From positions 1 through 64,000 of the forward strand of contig SCTB01000118.1 in the NCBI GenBank assembly GCA_004297545.1: a stretch of DNA of 64,000 nucleotides. Reading direction: 5' to 3'. How positions within the stretch are numbered: the stretch's first letter is position 1; every line of letters starts with the position of its first letter. Source of the stretch: Alphaproteobacteria bacterium. Lineage in GTDB: Bacteria; Pseudomonadota; Alphaproteobacteria; Micavibrionales; UBA2020. Positions 47,060 to 54,031 of this stretch are shown in pieces. The notes beneath the pieces are model-generated. The model was given only the letters and a program-made list of their open reading frames with translations. It made no database searches and had not been told where the DNA came from. The position numbers and the translations under genes were made by a program.

Positions 47060-47455
47060 TTAAGCCGCCGTGTCCCTCTTCTTCAGCGCGGCGTCGAAGG
47101 TGGCGCGGGCGGCGCTGATCTCGCCCCAGTTCGCCTCCACCCAGACCATCAGCGCCTGAACGGGTCCCAGCAGGCTCTTGCCGAGTGCGGTCAGCTCGTA
47201 CTCGACGCGCGGCGGCACCTCGGGGAAGTAGTGGCGTCTGACCGCCCCGTCGCGCTCCAGATTGCGCAATGTCGTCGTCAGCATGCGCTGGGATATGCCC
47301 TGGATGCCCTTCAGAAGGGCGGAAAAGCGCAGGCGTTGTCCCGGTGCCTGCGCGAGCGTATGAATGGTCAGAATGCTCCATTTATCGCCCAAGCGCGTCA
47401 GCATCTCCCGGATCGGACATTTGCTAAAGTCATGATTTTGACAGGAATTTTTCAT
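47060..47455 (-). CDS. HxlR-family transcriptional regulator
   Basis: The 131-residue winged-helix protein starts at ATG 47455 (MKNSCQNHDFSKCPIREMLT) after GGAAAG. It has the HxlR core: GDKWSILTIHTLAQ, RFSALLKGIQGISQRMLTTTLRNLERDG and a YELTALG segment. Cys5 and Cys13 are in the N-terminal position used by YodB, CatR and QorR to sense quinones, diamide and other electrophiles. It is divergent from the azoreductase gene, and an inverted repeat lies between them, so it probably represses that operon and itself until modified. Confidence 0.92.
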   Translation of the reverse strand: MKNSCQNHDFSKCPIREMLTRLGDKWSILTIHTLAQAPGQRLRFSALLKGIQGISQRMLTTTLRNLERDGAVRRHYFPEVPPRVEYELTALGKSLLGPVQALMVWVEANWGEISAARATFDAALKKRDTAA

Positions 47456-47510
47456 GGTTACTTTCCGATAACTGGATGATATCAAAGTGCCTTCTTTTTT
47501 TATACAGAGC

Positions 47511-47530
47511 ATACTTATATTATCAAGTAT
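47511..47530. promoter_or_regulatory. Probable HxlR operator
   Basis: ATACTT and AAGTAT form an inverted repeat around ATATTATC, midway in the 105-nt region between the HxlR and azoreductase genes. TACT...AGTA half-sites are characteristic of HxlR family operators such as that of YodB, though the spacing here is wider. Confidence 0.55.
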
Positions 47531-47560
47531 AAAATAGTAACTAACAAAGGAATATATACC

Positions 47561-48181
47561 ATGGCAAAGCAAATTCTAGTGGTCGACAGCAGCCCCCGCG
47601 CCCAGTCCGTCAGCCGGAAGCTCACCCGGGGCATTGCAGACAAGCTGCTCAAACAGCATCCGGAGGCCACGCTGAAGCGCCGTGACCTCTCCGCAGCCCC
47701 TCTCCCGCACCTCACCGAAGATGTGATTACCTCTTTCTATACCCGCCCGGACCGGCGCGATGACAAGCTGAAGAACGCCATCGCCCTGTCGGATGCGGCG
47801 GTGGACGAATTGCTGGCATCGGATATTATCGTTATCGGCGCGCCGATGTGGAATTTCAACGTGCCCTCCGTGCTCAAGGCCTGGATCGATCATGTGGTAC
47901 GGGCCGGACGCACCTTCACCTATGGCGCAAACGGCGCCGAAGGCCTGGCGGGAGGGAGAAAGGCGATTGTCGCGCTCTCGAGCGGCGGTGTTTACTCGGA
48001 AGGCCCGGCGCAGGCGATGGACTTCCAGACCACATACCTGCGCTCGCTCTTAAGCTTTATCGGCATCACGGATGTGAGCTTCGTGCGCGCCGAAGGGGTT
48101 TCGATGGGCGAGGCAGGCTACCAGAAAGCGCTGGCCGCCGCTGAAACCCAGATGTCGCAGGTATTGGGCACTGTCGCCTGA
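47561..48181 (+). CDS. azoR: FMN-dependent NADH-azoreductase / quinone reductase
   Basis: AzoR makes a two-electron reduction of azo dyes and quinones, avoiding semiquinone radicals. The flavodoxin-like fold has LVVDSSPRAQSVSRKLT at the FMN phosphate site, GAPMWNFNVPSVLKAWIDHV and VALSSGGVYSEGPAQAMDFQ, all diagnostic. The 206-residue length is normal. The ATG follows AAAGGA. It is the first gene of a forward operon with a quinone reductase-like protein and a dioxygenase, next to a divergent HxlR regulator. Confidence 0.93.
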   Translation: MAKQILVVDSSPRAQSVSRKLTRGIADKLLKQHPEATLKRRDLSAAPLPHLTEDVITSFYTRPDRRDDKLKNAIALSDAAVDELLASDIIVIGAPMWNFNVPSVLKAWIDHVVRAGRTFTYGANGAEGLAGGRKAIVALSSGGVYSEGPAQAMDFQTTYLRSLLSFIGITDVSFVRAEGVSMGEAGYQKALAAAETQMSQVLGTVA

Positions 48182-48203
48182 AAAAATGATTAAGGAGCAC
48201 ACC

Positions 48204-49085
48204 ATGACCAAACCAGCCCTTCTCGTCACCGGCGCCTCCGGCCAGCTGGGCCGCCGCGTCGTCGAGCTGCTGCTTGAAAAAGGCGCCACCAGCATCATTG
48301 CGGCAACGCGCGATCCTGAAAAACTGTCGCCTCTTGCCCGGAAAGGCGCGATTGCGAGAAAGGCGGATTTCGACGATCCCGCGAGCCTCGAAAAGGCCTT
48401 CCACGGCGCCGACCGGCTGTTGCTCATCAGCACGGACGCCATCGGGCGGCGCGTCGGGCAGCACAAGAACGCGATCGATGCCGCCAAAAAGGCGGGCGTG
48501 AAGCATATCGTCTATACGTCTCTCATCAACCCGGAGAATTCTCCCGCCGTTTTCGCCCCGGAACATATCGTGACCGAGAAGATGCTGAAGGACAGCGGCA
48601 TCGGCCATACCATCCTGCGCAATAATATCTATACCGACATGCTGCTCATGAAACTGCCGCATGTCATTTCTTCCGGCACGCTGGGTGCGCTCGCCGGAAA
48701 CGGCGGCGTCGGCTATGTAACGCGCGAGGATTGCGCCCGGGCGGCCGCAGCTGCGCTCTCCGCATCGGGTAATGAATCGCTCACCTACGAGATTACGGGA
48801 CCCGCCGTCGTCACCTATACGGATCTTGCCGCGATAGCCTCCGCCATCGGGGGCAAGCCGGTCGCCTATGTCGCCGTCGCGCCTGAAATATTGAGGAAGG
48901 CGTTTTCGCCCGCCTATGCGGAATTGCTGGTGTCGCTGGAATATACCATCGCGCAGGGAAAACTCGCCGTTTCGACGAACGACGTCAAAAAACTGACCGG
49001 CCGCGATCCGCAGGCGGCAGCGGACTTTCTTGCACAGCATCGCGCCGCGCTTCTCGAAGCGCCACAGAAAAAGGCCGTCTCATGA
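48204..49085 (+). CDS. NmrA-type NAD(P)H quinone oxidoreductase (QOR2-like)
   Basis: The ATG at 48204 follows TAAGGAG; the frame opening 18 nt earlier is less likely. The protein (293 residues) is an atypical SDR: VTGASGQLGRRVVELLLEKG for NAD(P), then DRLLLISTDAIGRRVGQHKN, IVYTSLINP and YVTREDCARAAAAAL. The pattern matches YtfG/QorB, which reduces quinones with NADPH and also resembles NmrA redox sensors. It is the second gene of the azoR operon; its stop overlaps the next start by 4 nt (ATGA). Confidence 0.88.
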   Translation: MTKPALLVTGASGQLGRRVVELLLEKGATSIIAATRDPEKLSPLARKGAIARKADFDDPASLEKAFHGADRLLLISTDAIGRRVGQHKNAIDAAKKAGVKHIVYTSLINPENSPAVFAPEHIVTEKMLKDSGIGHTILRNNIYTDMLLMKLPHVISSGTLGALAGNGGVGYVTREDCARAAAAALSASGNESLTYEITGPAVVTYTDLAAIASAIGGKPVAYVAVAPEILRKAFSPAYAELLVSLEYTIAQGKLAVSTNDVKKLTGRDPQAAADFLAQHRAALLEAPQKKAVS

Positions 49086-49876
49086 AGTCTCTTCCCGCCT
49101 ATTTCATCCCCCATGGCGGCGGTCCCTGCTTCTTCATGGACTGGGACCCGCCGGACACCTGGAAGAAAATGGGCGACTGGCTGAAGTCACTTCCGTCGTC
49201 AATGCCGGAAAAACCCAAAGCCATTCTCGTCATTTCGGCGCATTGGGAGGAAGACGCCTTCACCGTCATGTCGAACCCCGCGCCGCCGCTGATCTACGAC
49301 TATTACGGCTTTCCGCCGGAAACCTACGAGCTGAAATACCCGGCGCCGGGCGCGCCGGATCTCGCCAAAAAAGTCGCCGGCCTTCTCGAGAACGCCGGGC
49401 TGCCCGCCCGCCTGAACGATGCGCGCGGCTATGACCACGGCGTTTTTGTTCCCTTGAAGCTGATTTACCCGGATGCCGAGATCCCGGTTGTTCAGCTGTC
49501 GCTGCGGCGGAACCTCGACCCCGCACAGCATCTGGCGGCAGGCCGCGCGCTTGCCTCCCTGCGTGACGAAGGCGTGCTGATTGTGGGCAGTGGCATGAGC
49601 TATCACAACCTCGAAAAATTCTTCCGTGGCGACCGGCAGGGGGATTCGCAGAAATTCGATGCCTGGCTGACGCAGGCTGCCACCTCTGCCCCGCAGCAGC
49701 GCGATGATATGCTTGTCCATTGGGCAGAAGCTCCTTCCGCGCGACAGGCTCATCCAAGGGAAGAGCACCTGCTTCCCCTGATGGTCGTGGCGGGCGCCGC
49801 CGGCGGCGATGCCGGCCATCAAACGCTTTCAGATACTGTCATGGGCTGCGCGATTTCAGGCTATCGGTTCGGCTAA
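49082..49876 (+). CDS. DODA-type extradiol aromatic-ring dioxygenase
   Basis: The 264-residue protein is a class III extradiol dioxygenase like YgiD/DODA. It has YFIPHGGGPCFFMDW with metal His, VISAHWEEDAFTV with a second His, the YDHGVFVPLKLIYPDA motif and GSGMSYHNL. The first and third sites bind Fe2+ (or zinc in DODA-like enzymes) and open catechol-type rings. The four-base overlap with the quinone reductase gene shows translational coupling, which supports a role in clearing catechols or quinones. Confidence 0.9.
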   Translation: MKSLPAYFIPHGGGPCFFMDWDPPDTWKKMGDWLKSLPSSMPEKPKAILVISAHWEEDAFTVMSNPAPPLIYDYYGFPPETYELKYPAPGAPDLAKKVAGLLENAGLPARLNDARGYDHGVFVPLKLIYPDAEIPVVQLSLRRNLDPAQHLAAGRALASLRDEGVLIVGSGMSYHNLEKFFRGDRQGDSQKFDAWLTQAATSAPQQRDDMLVHWAEAPSARQAHPREEHLLPLMVVAGAAGGDAGHQTLSDTVMGCAISGYRFG

Positions 49877-49980
49877 GTCTCTATTTTTATGGATTTCCCT
49901 GCCCTGGATTTTTTCCGAGAAAGCCGTTGTCTTTTCCTACCAAATCAGTATGATTACCTCCTATGAAACCGGAGAAAGAC

Positions 49981-50262
49981 ATGTCAACGCAACAAACCTC
50001 GGCCGCGCCGGCGCCCGACGACTTCGCTCACCAGTTTACAAAGAGGGCTCACGCCACTCCCGCGCGGTCTTTGGCCAAAACCATCAGCTGGCGCATGCTG
50101 GGCTCTTTCGATACCTTTTTGATCGCCTATATCACGACAGGCCAGGCAAAAATCGGCATTACGATCGCCAGCGCCGAAGTGCTGACCAAAATCGCCCTTT
50201 ATTATCTCCATGAGCGCGGCTGGTCGCATGTCCGCTGGGGCCTGAAAGAAGCCCCCTTTTAA
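49981..50262 (+). CDS. DUF2061 small membrane protein
   Basis: I choose the ATG at 49981 (MSTQQTSAAPAPD), preceded by GGAGAAAG, over 49963. The 93-residue protein has the DUF2061 signature RSLAKTISWRMLGSFDTFLI then TGQAKIGITIASAEVLTKIALYYLHERGW. It holds two short hydrophobic helices and ends with KEAPF. DUF2061 proteins are inner-membrane proteins of unknown role, and some are fused to or located near sulfate-assimilation enzymes. It lies 104 nt after the dioxygenase. Confidence 0.9.
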   Translation: MSTQQTSAAPAPDDFAHQFTKRAHATPARSLAKTISWRMLGSFDTFLIAYITTGQAKIGITIASAEVLTKIALYYLHERGWSHVRWGLKEAPF

Positions 50263-50308
50263 CCCTTGAAATAACGAAGCGCAGGATTTCCGTCTAAAAA
50301 CCGCTTGC

Positions 50309-50338
50309 TCTTTATTTAACCATATGGTTAAATAAAGA
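50309..50338. promoter_or_regulatory. 30-bp perfect palindrome, probable ArsR operator at the start codon
   Basis: The left arm TCTTTATTTAACCAT is followed immediately by its exact reverse complement. It ends 1 nt before the ArsR gene ATG (50340), so it covers the place where a ribosome site would be and no Shine-Dalgarno is present. This strongly suggests an autoregulatory operator, with a leaderless or very short leader transcript. Confidence 0.82.
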
Positions 50339-50339
50339 T

Positions 50340-50705
50340 ATGACCCTGCAGACTCACAGCGACGCCTTAAGTCTTACCCTCTCCGCTCTTGCGGACCCGA
50401 CGCGGCGCGCCATTCTCGCAAAGCTTGCAGATGGCGAAACCTCGGTCACGGAACTGGCAGAACCGTTCCGCATGAGTCTGCCCGCCGTCACCAAGCATCT
50501 GAAAGTGCTCGAGCGCGCCGGCCTCATCACGCGCGGCAAACAGGCGCAGTGGCGTCCCTGCAAACTGAAGCCGCAGCCGCTGAAGGACGTCGCAGACTGG
50601 GTTGAGAAATACCGCCAGTTCTGGGAGCAGAGCTTCGACCGGCTTGAGGAATATCTGCAGCAAATACAAGCGAAGGAGAAAAAAGATGGCCCCCGCAAAA
50701 AATAA
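50340..50705 (+). CDS. ArsR-family transcriptional regulator
   Basis: The 121-residue winged-helix protein has LSALADPTRRAILAKLADGE, the recognition helix MSLPAVTKHLKVLERAGLI, and the wing GKQAQWRPCKLKP, typical of the ArsR subfamily that is paired with SRPBCC genes. It has no canonical CVC metal site. The start codon sits 1 nt after a 30-bp palindrome, implying self-repression. The next gene begins 20 nt before this one ends, so the two are translationally coupled. Confidence 0.93.
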   Translation: MTLQTHSDALSLTLSALADPTRRAILAKLADGETSVTELAEPFRMSLPAVTKHLKVLERAGLITRGKQAQWRPCKLKPQPLKDVADWVEKYRQFWEQSFDRLEEYLQQIQAKEKKDGPRKK

Positions 50706-51654
50706 CCTTGCCGAAGACATCTCCGCCCGCGAGCTCGTCATCAGCCGCGTGGTCAGCGCGCCCCGTGAACTGGTCTTTAAAATGATGTCGGAGCCGGAAC
50801 ACGTCGCAAAATGGTGGGGTCCGAACGGCTTCTCCACATCCGTCGAAAAGATGGACTTCCGCGTCGGCGGGCAATGGAAGCACGTCATGCACGGCTCAGA
50901 CGGAACCGATTACCCGAACCAGAGCACCTTCACCGAAATCGTCAAAAATGAACGCATTTGTTATTCCCACATAGGCGGCAAGGAAGATTCTCCCTGCAAG
51001 GACTTCATCTGGACGTTCGAGGATGCGGGACCCGGCAAGACGAAAATCACCATGCGCATCCTGTTTGAAACGCCGTCTGTTCGCGACAGCATGGTCAAGG
51101 ATTTCGGTATTCTCGACGGCGGCAACCAGACCCTCGCGCGTCTGGACGATTACCTGGCCGCCGCCCACAACAAGCCCTTCGTCATATCCCGCGTGTTCAA
51201 GGCGAAGCGCAGCCTTGTCTTCAAGGTCTGGACGCAGCAGACACACCTGGTCAAATGGTTCGGGCCCAAAGGTTTCACGATGAGAATCGGTACGCTCGAC
51301 CTGAAGCCCGGCGGCACGTTTCATTATTGCCTGAAAACGCCGCAGGGGCAGGATGTGTGGGGCAAATGGTATTTCCGCGATGTGGTGCAGGACAGGCGCA
51401 TTACTTTCGTCAGCACGTTTTCCGACGCAAGCGGAGGCCTCACCCGCCATCCCTTTGCGCCCGACTGGCCGCGGGAATTGCTGACCGTCTCGACCTTCGA
51501 AGATCACCCGGAGGGCACCCTGCTCACCATCAACTGGACGACGATGAACGCGACGGAGACCGAACAGAAAACCTTCGATGCCGGTCACGACAGCATGCGC
51601 GGCGGCTGGGGCGGCACGTTCAGCGTCCTGGAGGAATATCTCGCCGGATTTTAA
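50686..51654 (+). CDS. Tandem SRPBCC (AHSA1-like) domain protein
   Basis: The ATG at 50686 has CGAAGGAG upstream and lies inside the end of the ArsR gene. The 322-residue protein has two full SRPBCC/AHSA1 domains. Unit 1 (about 12-155) starts LVISRVVSAPRELVFKMMSE, with HVAKWWGPNGFS; unit 2 (about 168-320) starts FVISRVFKAKRSLVFKVWTQ, with HLVKWFGPKGFT. Each ends with a GGWGG or GGNQTLARL helix. ArsR-linked SRPBCC proteins usually have a single domain; the tandem fusion is less common. It probably binds a small hydrophobic ligand. Confidence 0.9.
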   Translation: MAPAKNNLAEDISARELVISRVVSAPRELVFKMMSEPEHVAKWWGPNGFSTSVEKMDFRVGGQWKHVMHGSDGTDYPNQSTFTEIVKNERICYSHIGGKEDSPCKDFIWTFEDAGPGKTKITMRILFETPSVRDSMVKDFGILDGGNQTLARLDDYLAAAHNKPFVISRVFKAKRSLVFKVWTQQTHLVKWFGPKGFTMRIGTLDLKPGGTFHYCLKTPQGQDVWGKWYFRDVVQDRRITFVSTFSDASGGLTRHPFAPDWPRELLTVSTFEDHPEGTLLTINWTTMNATETEQKTFDAGHDSMRGGWGGTFSVLEEYLAGF

Positions 51655-51970
51655 CCCCCGAAGCCCGAATCAGTCCGGCAAGCGCGGGACTTTCGCGTTT
51701 GATCCGTTCATGCAACTGGGATTGCTGGGCTTTATGCACTGCGGGACACCGCTGCAGATGCCCACCTGAAACAGCCCTATGACTCATCGAAATTTCGATT
51801 TGTTAGCGAAAAGTTAACGGCTTTGCCATTTTCTTGAACACACTTAACGATCTGATATTAAACAAAATTCTTTGCCAGTTTGCCGCTCTGGTTAAGCTTT
51901 CATTAAGGGTTTATTAAACATATTTTAACATAATACTAACATCGGGACATGCAGCAGAAGAGGGGTTACG
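51655..51970. other. Intergenic region with promoter-like AT-rich end
   Basis: The 316-nt gap holds no supported gene. The right half (51790-51950) is AT-rich with several TTAAC and TTATTAAAC motifs and probably has the promoter of the M15 peptidase gene, for example around ATATTTTAACATAATACT. A 19-codon frame at 51710 is not convincing. Confidence 0.4.
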
Positions 51971-52669
51971 ATGCCGCAGACAACGACACCAGAATATATC
52001 AGGCAGAGACTGGAGCAGGCGGGTTTCAATGAACTGTCGGTCAACAAGCTGATGAACGTGAATCCCGAGCTGGCCCTCACCGCCATCAAGGCCAAGCAGC
52101 TTTACGAGGCCGCGCATCCCGGAAAAAGCTTTCAGGTCGAACAGGGCTTCCGCAGCAAGATTCAACAGCAGAATATCGCGGCGCTGGGCTCGGCATATAC
52201 TAACGCCTCGGGCAAGAAGGGCCATGAATCGCCCCATCAGTTCGGCCAGGCGATCGATTTTCACATCCTTGAGAAAAACGGCAAAGAATGGGTCCGCCAG
52301 CCCGATAACCGCGAAAATCCCAACGACTATGTCGATGTCGCAAACGCGATGAAACAGGCCGCGCAGGAACTGGGCTATGCCAGCAAGTTCAATTATGGCG
52401 CGCTTGGCGACGTGCATGTCGGCCGCGGCAAGCGCCGCCACAACGACTGGGGCCATATCGAGGAAAAGAAACATTTTTGGAACCAGTGGCGCCCCGGCCA
52501 GGGCGTGCAGATCCCCACCAGCAATTTCGCCAAGCCGCCGCAGCAACAGCAGTGCATACCCTGCGTGCAGAAGCCGCCAAAGCAGCCGCCCAAAGCGCCG
52601 TCGCTGCTGGATATGATCCTCCAGCCGCTGCAGCAGTTTCCCTTCCGGCTGAACCCTCCGCGTTTCTAA
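51971..52669 (+). CDS. M15-type zinc peptidase (endolysin/VanY-like), no signal peptide
   Basis: The protein (232 residues) has a small N-terminal helical part (IRQRLEQAGFNELSVNKLMN), then an M15 core: QGFRSKIQQQ (substrate Arg), SPHQFGQAIDFHI with zinc ligands His89 and Asp96, and NDWGHIE with His162. Such enzymes cut D-Ala or L-Ala-D-Glu bonds in peptidoglycan. The C terminus has a PPKQPPKAP linker and a CIPC pair. There is no signal peptide, as in phage endolysins and some toxin-type effectors. A degenerate paralogue lies at 59893-60783. A terminator follows. Confidence 0.82.
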   Translation: MPQTTTPEYIRQRLEQAGFNELSVNKLMNVNPELALTAIKAKQLYEAAHPGKSFQVEQGFRSKIQQQNIAALGSAYTNASGKKGHESPHQFGQAIDFHILEKNGKEWVRQPDNRENPNDYVDVANAMKQAAQELGYASKFNYGALGDVHVGRGKRRHNDWGHIEEKKHFWNQWRPGQGVQIPTSNFAKPPQQQQCIPCVQKPPKQPPKAPSLLDMILQPLQQFPFRLNPPRF

Positions 52670-52707
52670 CAACCGTTTCTTCCCCCTGGAACTATCCAAC
52701 TCGCACA

Positions 52708-52740
52708 AAGGAGCCTTTAAACCGGCTCCTTCTTTTTTTG
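52708..52740 (+). terminator. Intrinsic terminator after the M15 peptidase gene
   Basis: Stem AAGGAGCC (52708-52715) pairs with GGCTCCTT (52724-52731) around TTTAAACC, then comes a run of T (52733-52739). Confidence 0.88.
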
Positions 52741-53001
52741 GGGGAGGAGCGCAGAATCCGCCGCCTTCCATTGCCCGCGGCAGCGCCATCGTCCCGGCTG
52801 GCTGGAATTCCAGATATTTATGACAATTAAACTTTTTGGGAATTTTGTAAAAAGGGTATTGACTTATACTCCATGAGAGAATAATCATATGCTCTATTAG
52901 AGGATAAAAAAACTCTATTGGAGAATAAAAAACTCTAGTTTGAGCATAATGCCATAACGGCGGCTCTATTTATAAAACAAGGCACAGAGGAGATAAAAAC
53001 A
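52741..53001. other. Promoter region of the VWA gene with tandem CTCTATT repeats
   Basis: This 260-nt region has no gene. At 52892-52944 there are two full repeats CTCTATTrGAGrATAAAAAA (20-21 nt) and a partial third, CTCTAGTTTGAG. Each holds a CTC-N4/5-GAG mini-palindrome. TTGACT at 52859 with an AATAAT about 15 nt later is a possible promoter just before them, so the repeats may be operator sites downstream of the transcription start. Confidence 0.5.
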
Positions 53002-53946
53002 ATGGGCAATTCAAGATGGGACAATAACGACTGGGACCGCTACGCCTCCAGCACCCGCGGCAAGTCGACCAGCCAGATTTTCAACGCCTCCAGCATCAAG
53101 GCGGACATGGACCCGGCGAAGATCAAGGTGCGCGAATCGCGCGACTCGACGGCCAACCCCGATTCAACCCCGATCATTCTGGCGCTCGACGTCACGGGTT
53201 CCATGGGGATGATCGCGGACACGCTGGCCCGCGAAGGCCTCGGTACGCTTGTCGAGGAAATTCTCGAGCGCAAGCCCGTTTCCGACCCGCATATCATGGT
53301 CATGGGCGTGGGCGATGCGTTCTATGACAACGCGCCGCTGCAGGTCTCGCAGTTCGAGGCGGATATTAAAATCGCCAAGCAGCTGAAAGAGATCTTCCTC
53401 GAGCACGGCGGCGGCGGCAACCATAGCGAAAGCTATACCCTGCCGTGGTATTTCGCGTCCGAAAAAACCGATATCGACTGCGTGAAGCACGGCCGCAAGG
53501 GCATGCTGTTCACCTTCGGCGATGAGGAATGCCCGCCCGACCTGCGCGCGGAGCAAATCCGCCGCATCATCGGCGACAAGATCCAGGGCGATATCAACAC
53601 TGCGGATCTGCTGGAGCAGGTCTCGAAAAAATACGACGTTTTCCACGTCGTCATCGAGCAGGGCGACTACGCGCAGCGCAACAAGAAGGCCGTCTATGAC
53701 AGCTGGAGCAAGGTGCTGCCCGCCGACCGCATCATCTCGGTGAAGGATTACAAGCAGCTGCCCGCCATCCTCGTCTCGGTCATGGAAGTCCATGCCGGCA
53801 AGGACAAGGACGATGTGGCGAACAGCTGGCAGGGCAAGACGGTCGACGTCGTGAAGGACGCCATCAAGAACGTCAAGCCCGGCGACAAGCCGCCCGGCGT
53901 CAAGGTTTTCAGCCCTCTCAAGCTGAAAACCCCCAAGGCAGCCTGA
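53002..53946 (+). CDS. Cytosolic VWA-like protein with DxTGSM MIDAS motif
   Basis: The 314-residue protein has no signal peptide (MGNSRWDNNDWDRYASSTRG). The VWA fold starts at PIILALDVTGSMGMIAD, whose D-x-T-G-S keeps Asp, Thr and Ser of a MIDAS metal site, followed by IMVMGVGDAF and GMLFTFGDEECP. A helical C-terminal region ends KVFSPLKLKTPKAA. VWA proteins of this kind often act beside AAA+ chaperones; none is adjacent. AGGAG precedes the ATG. Function unknown. Confidence 0.75.
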   Translation: MGNSRWDNNDWDRYASSTRGKSTSQIFNASSIKADMDPAKIKVRESRDSTANPDSTPIILALDVTGSMGMIADTLAREGLGTLVEEILERKPVSDPHIMVMGVGDAFYDNAPLQVSQFEADIKIAKQLKEIFLEHGGGGNHSESYTLPWYFASEKTDIDCVKHGRKGMLFTFGDEECPPDLRAEQIRRIIGDKIQGDINTADLLEQVSKKYDVFHVVIEQGDYAQRNKKAVYDSWSKVLPADRIISVKDYKQLPAILVSVMEVHAGKDKDDVANSWQGKTVDVVKDAIKNVKPGDKPPGVKVFSPLKLKTPKAA

Positions 53947-53970
53947 TACGACAAGCAACAACAAGCGCGG

Positions 53971-54000
53971 ACAGCCCCTTTTTAAGCAGAAAGGGGCTGT
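53971..54000. terminator. Strong 11-bp hairpin between VWA gene and PurA-like gene
   Basis: ACAGCCCCTTT pairs perfectly with AAAGGGGCTGT around TTAAGCAG. No T run follows on either strand, so it may be an atypical terminator or a 5' structure ahead of the next gene, whose ATG lies 32 nt further on. Confidence 0.5.
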
Positions 54001-54031
54001 TCTGCACGTGCGGCCGAGCTATGATATTTCC

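Noticed and set aside
47456-47572. Longer start for the HxlR gene (170 codons)
   Set aside because: It would run through the regulatory spacer and the azoR start; the ATG at 47455 has a ribosome site and fits the family.
51578-51769. Short forward frame at the end of the SRPBCC gene
   Set aside because: It overlaps the gene in another frame and has no ribosome site.
52892-52944. CRISPR-like short repeats
   Set aside because: The repeats are adjacent with no spacers of constant length and there are no cas genes.
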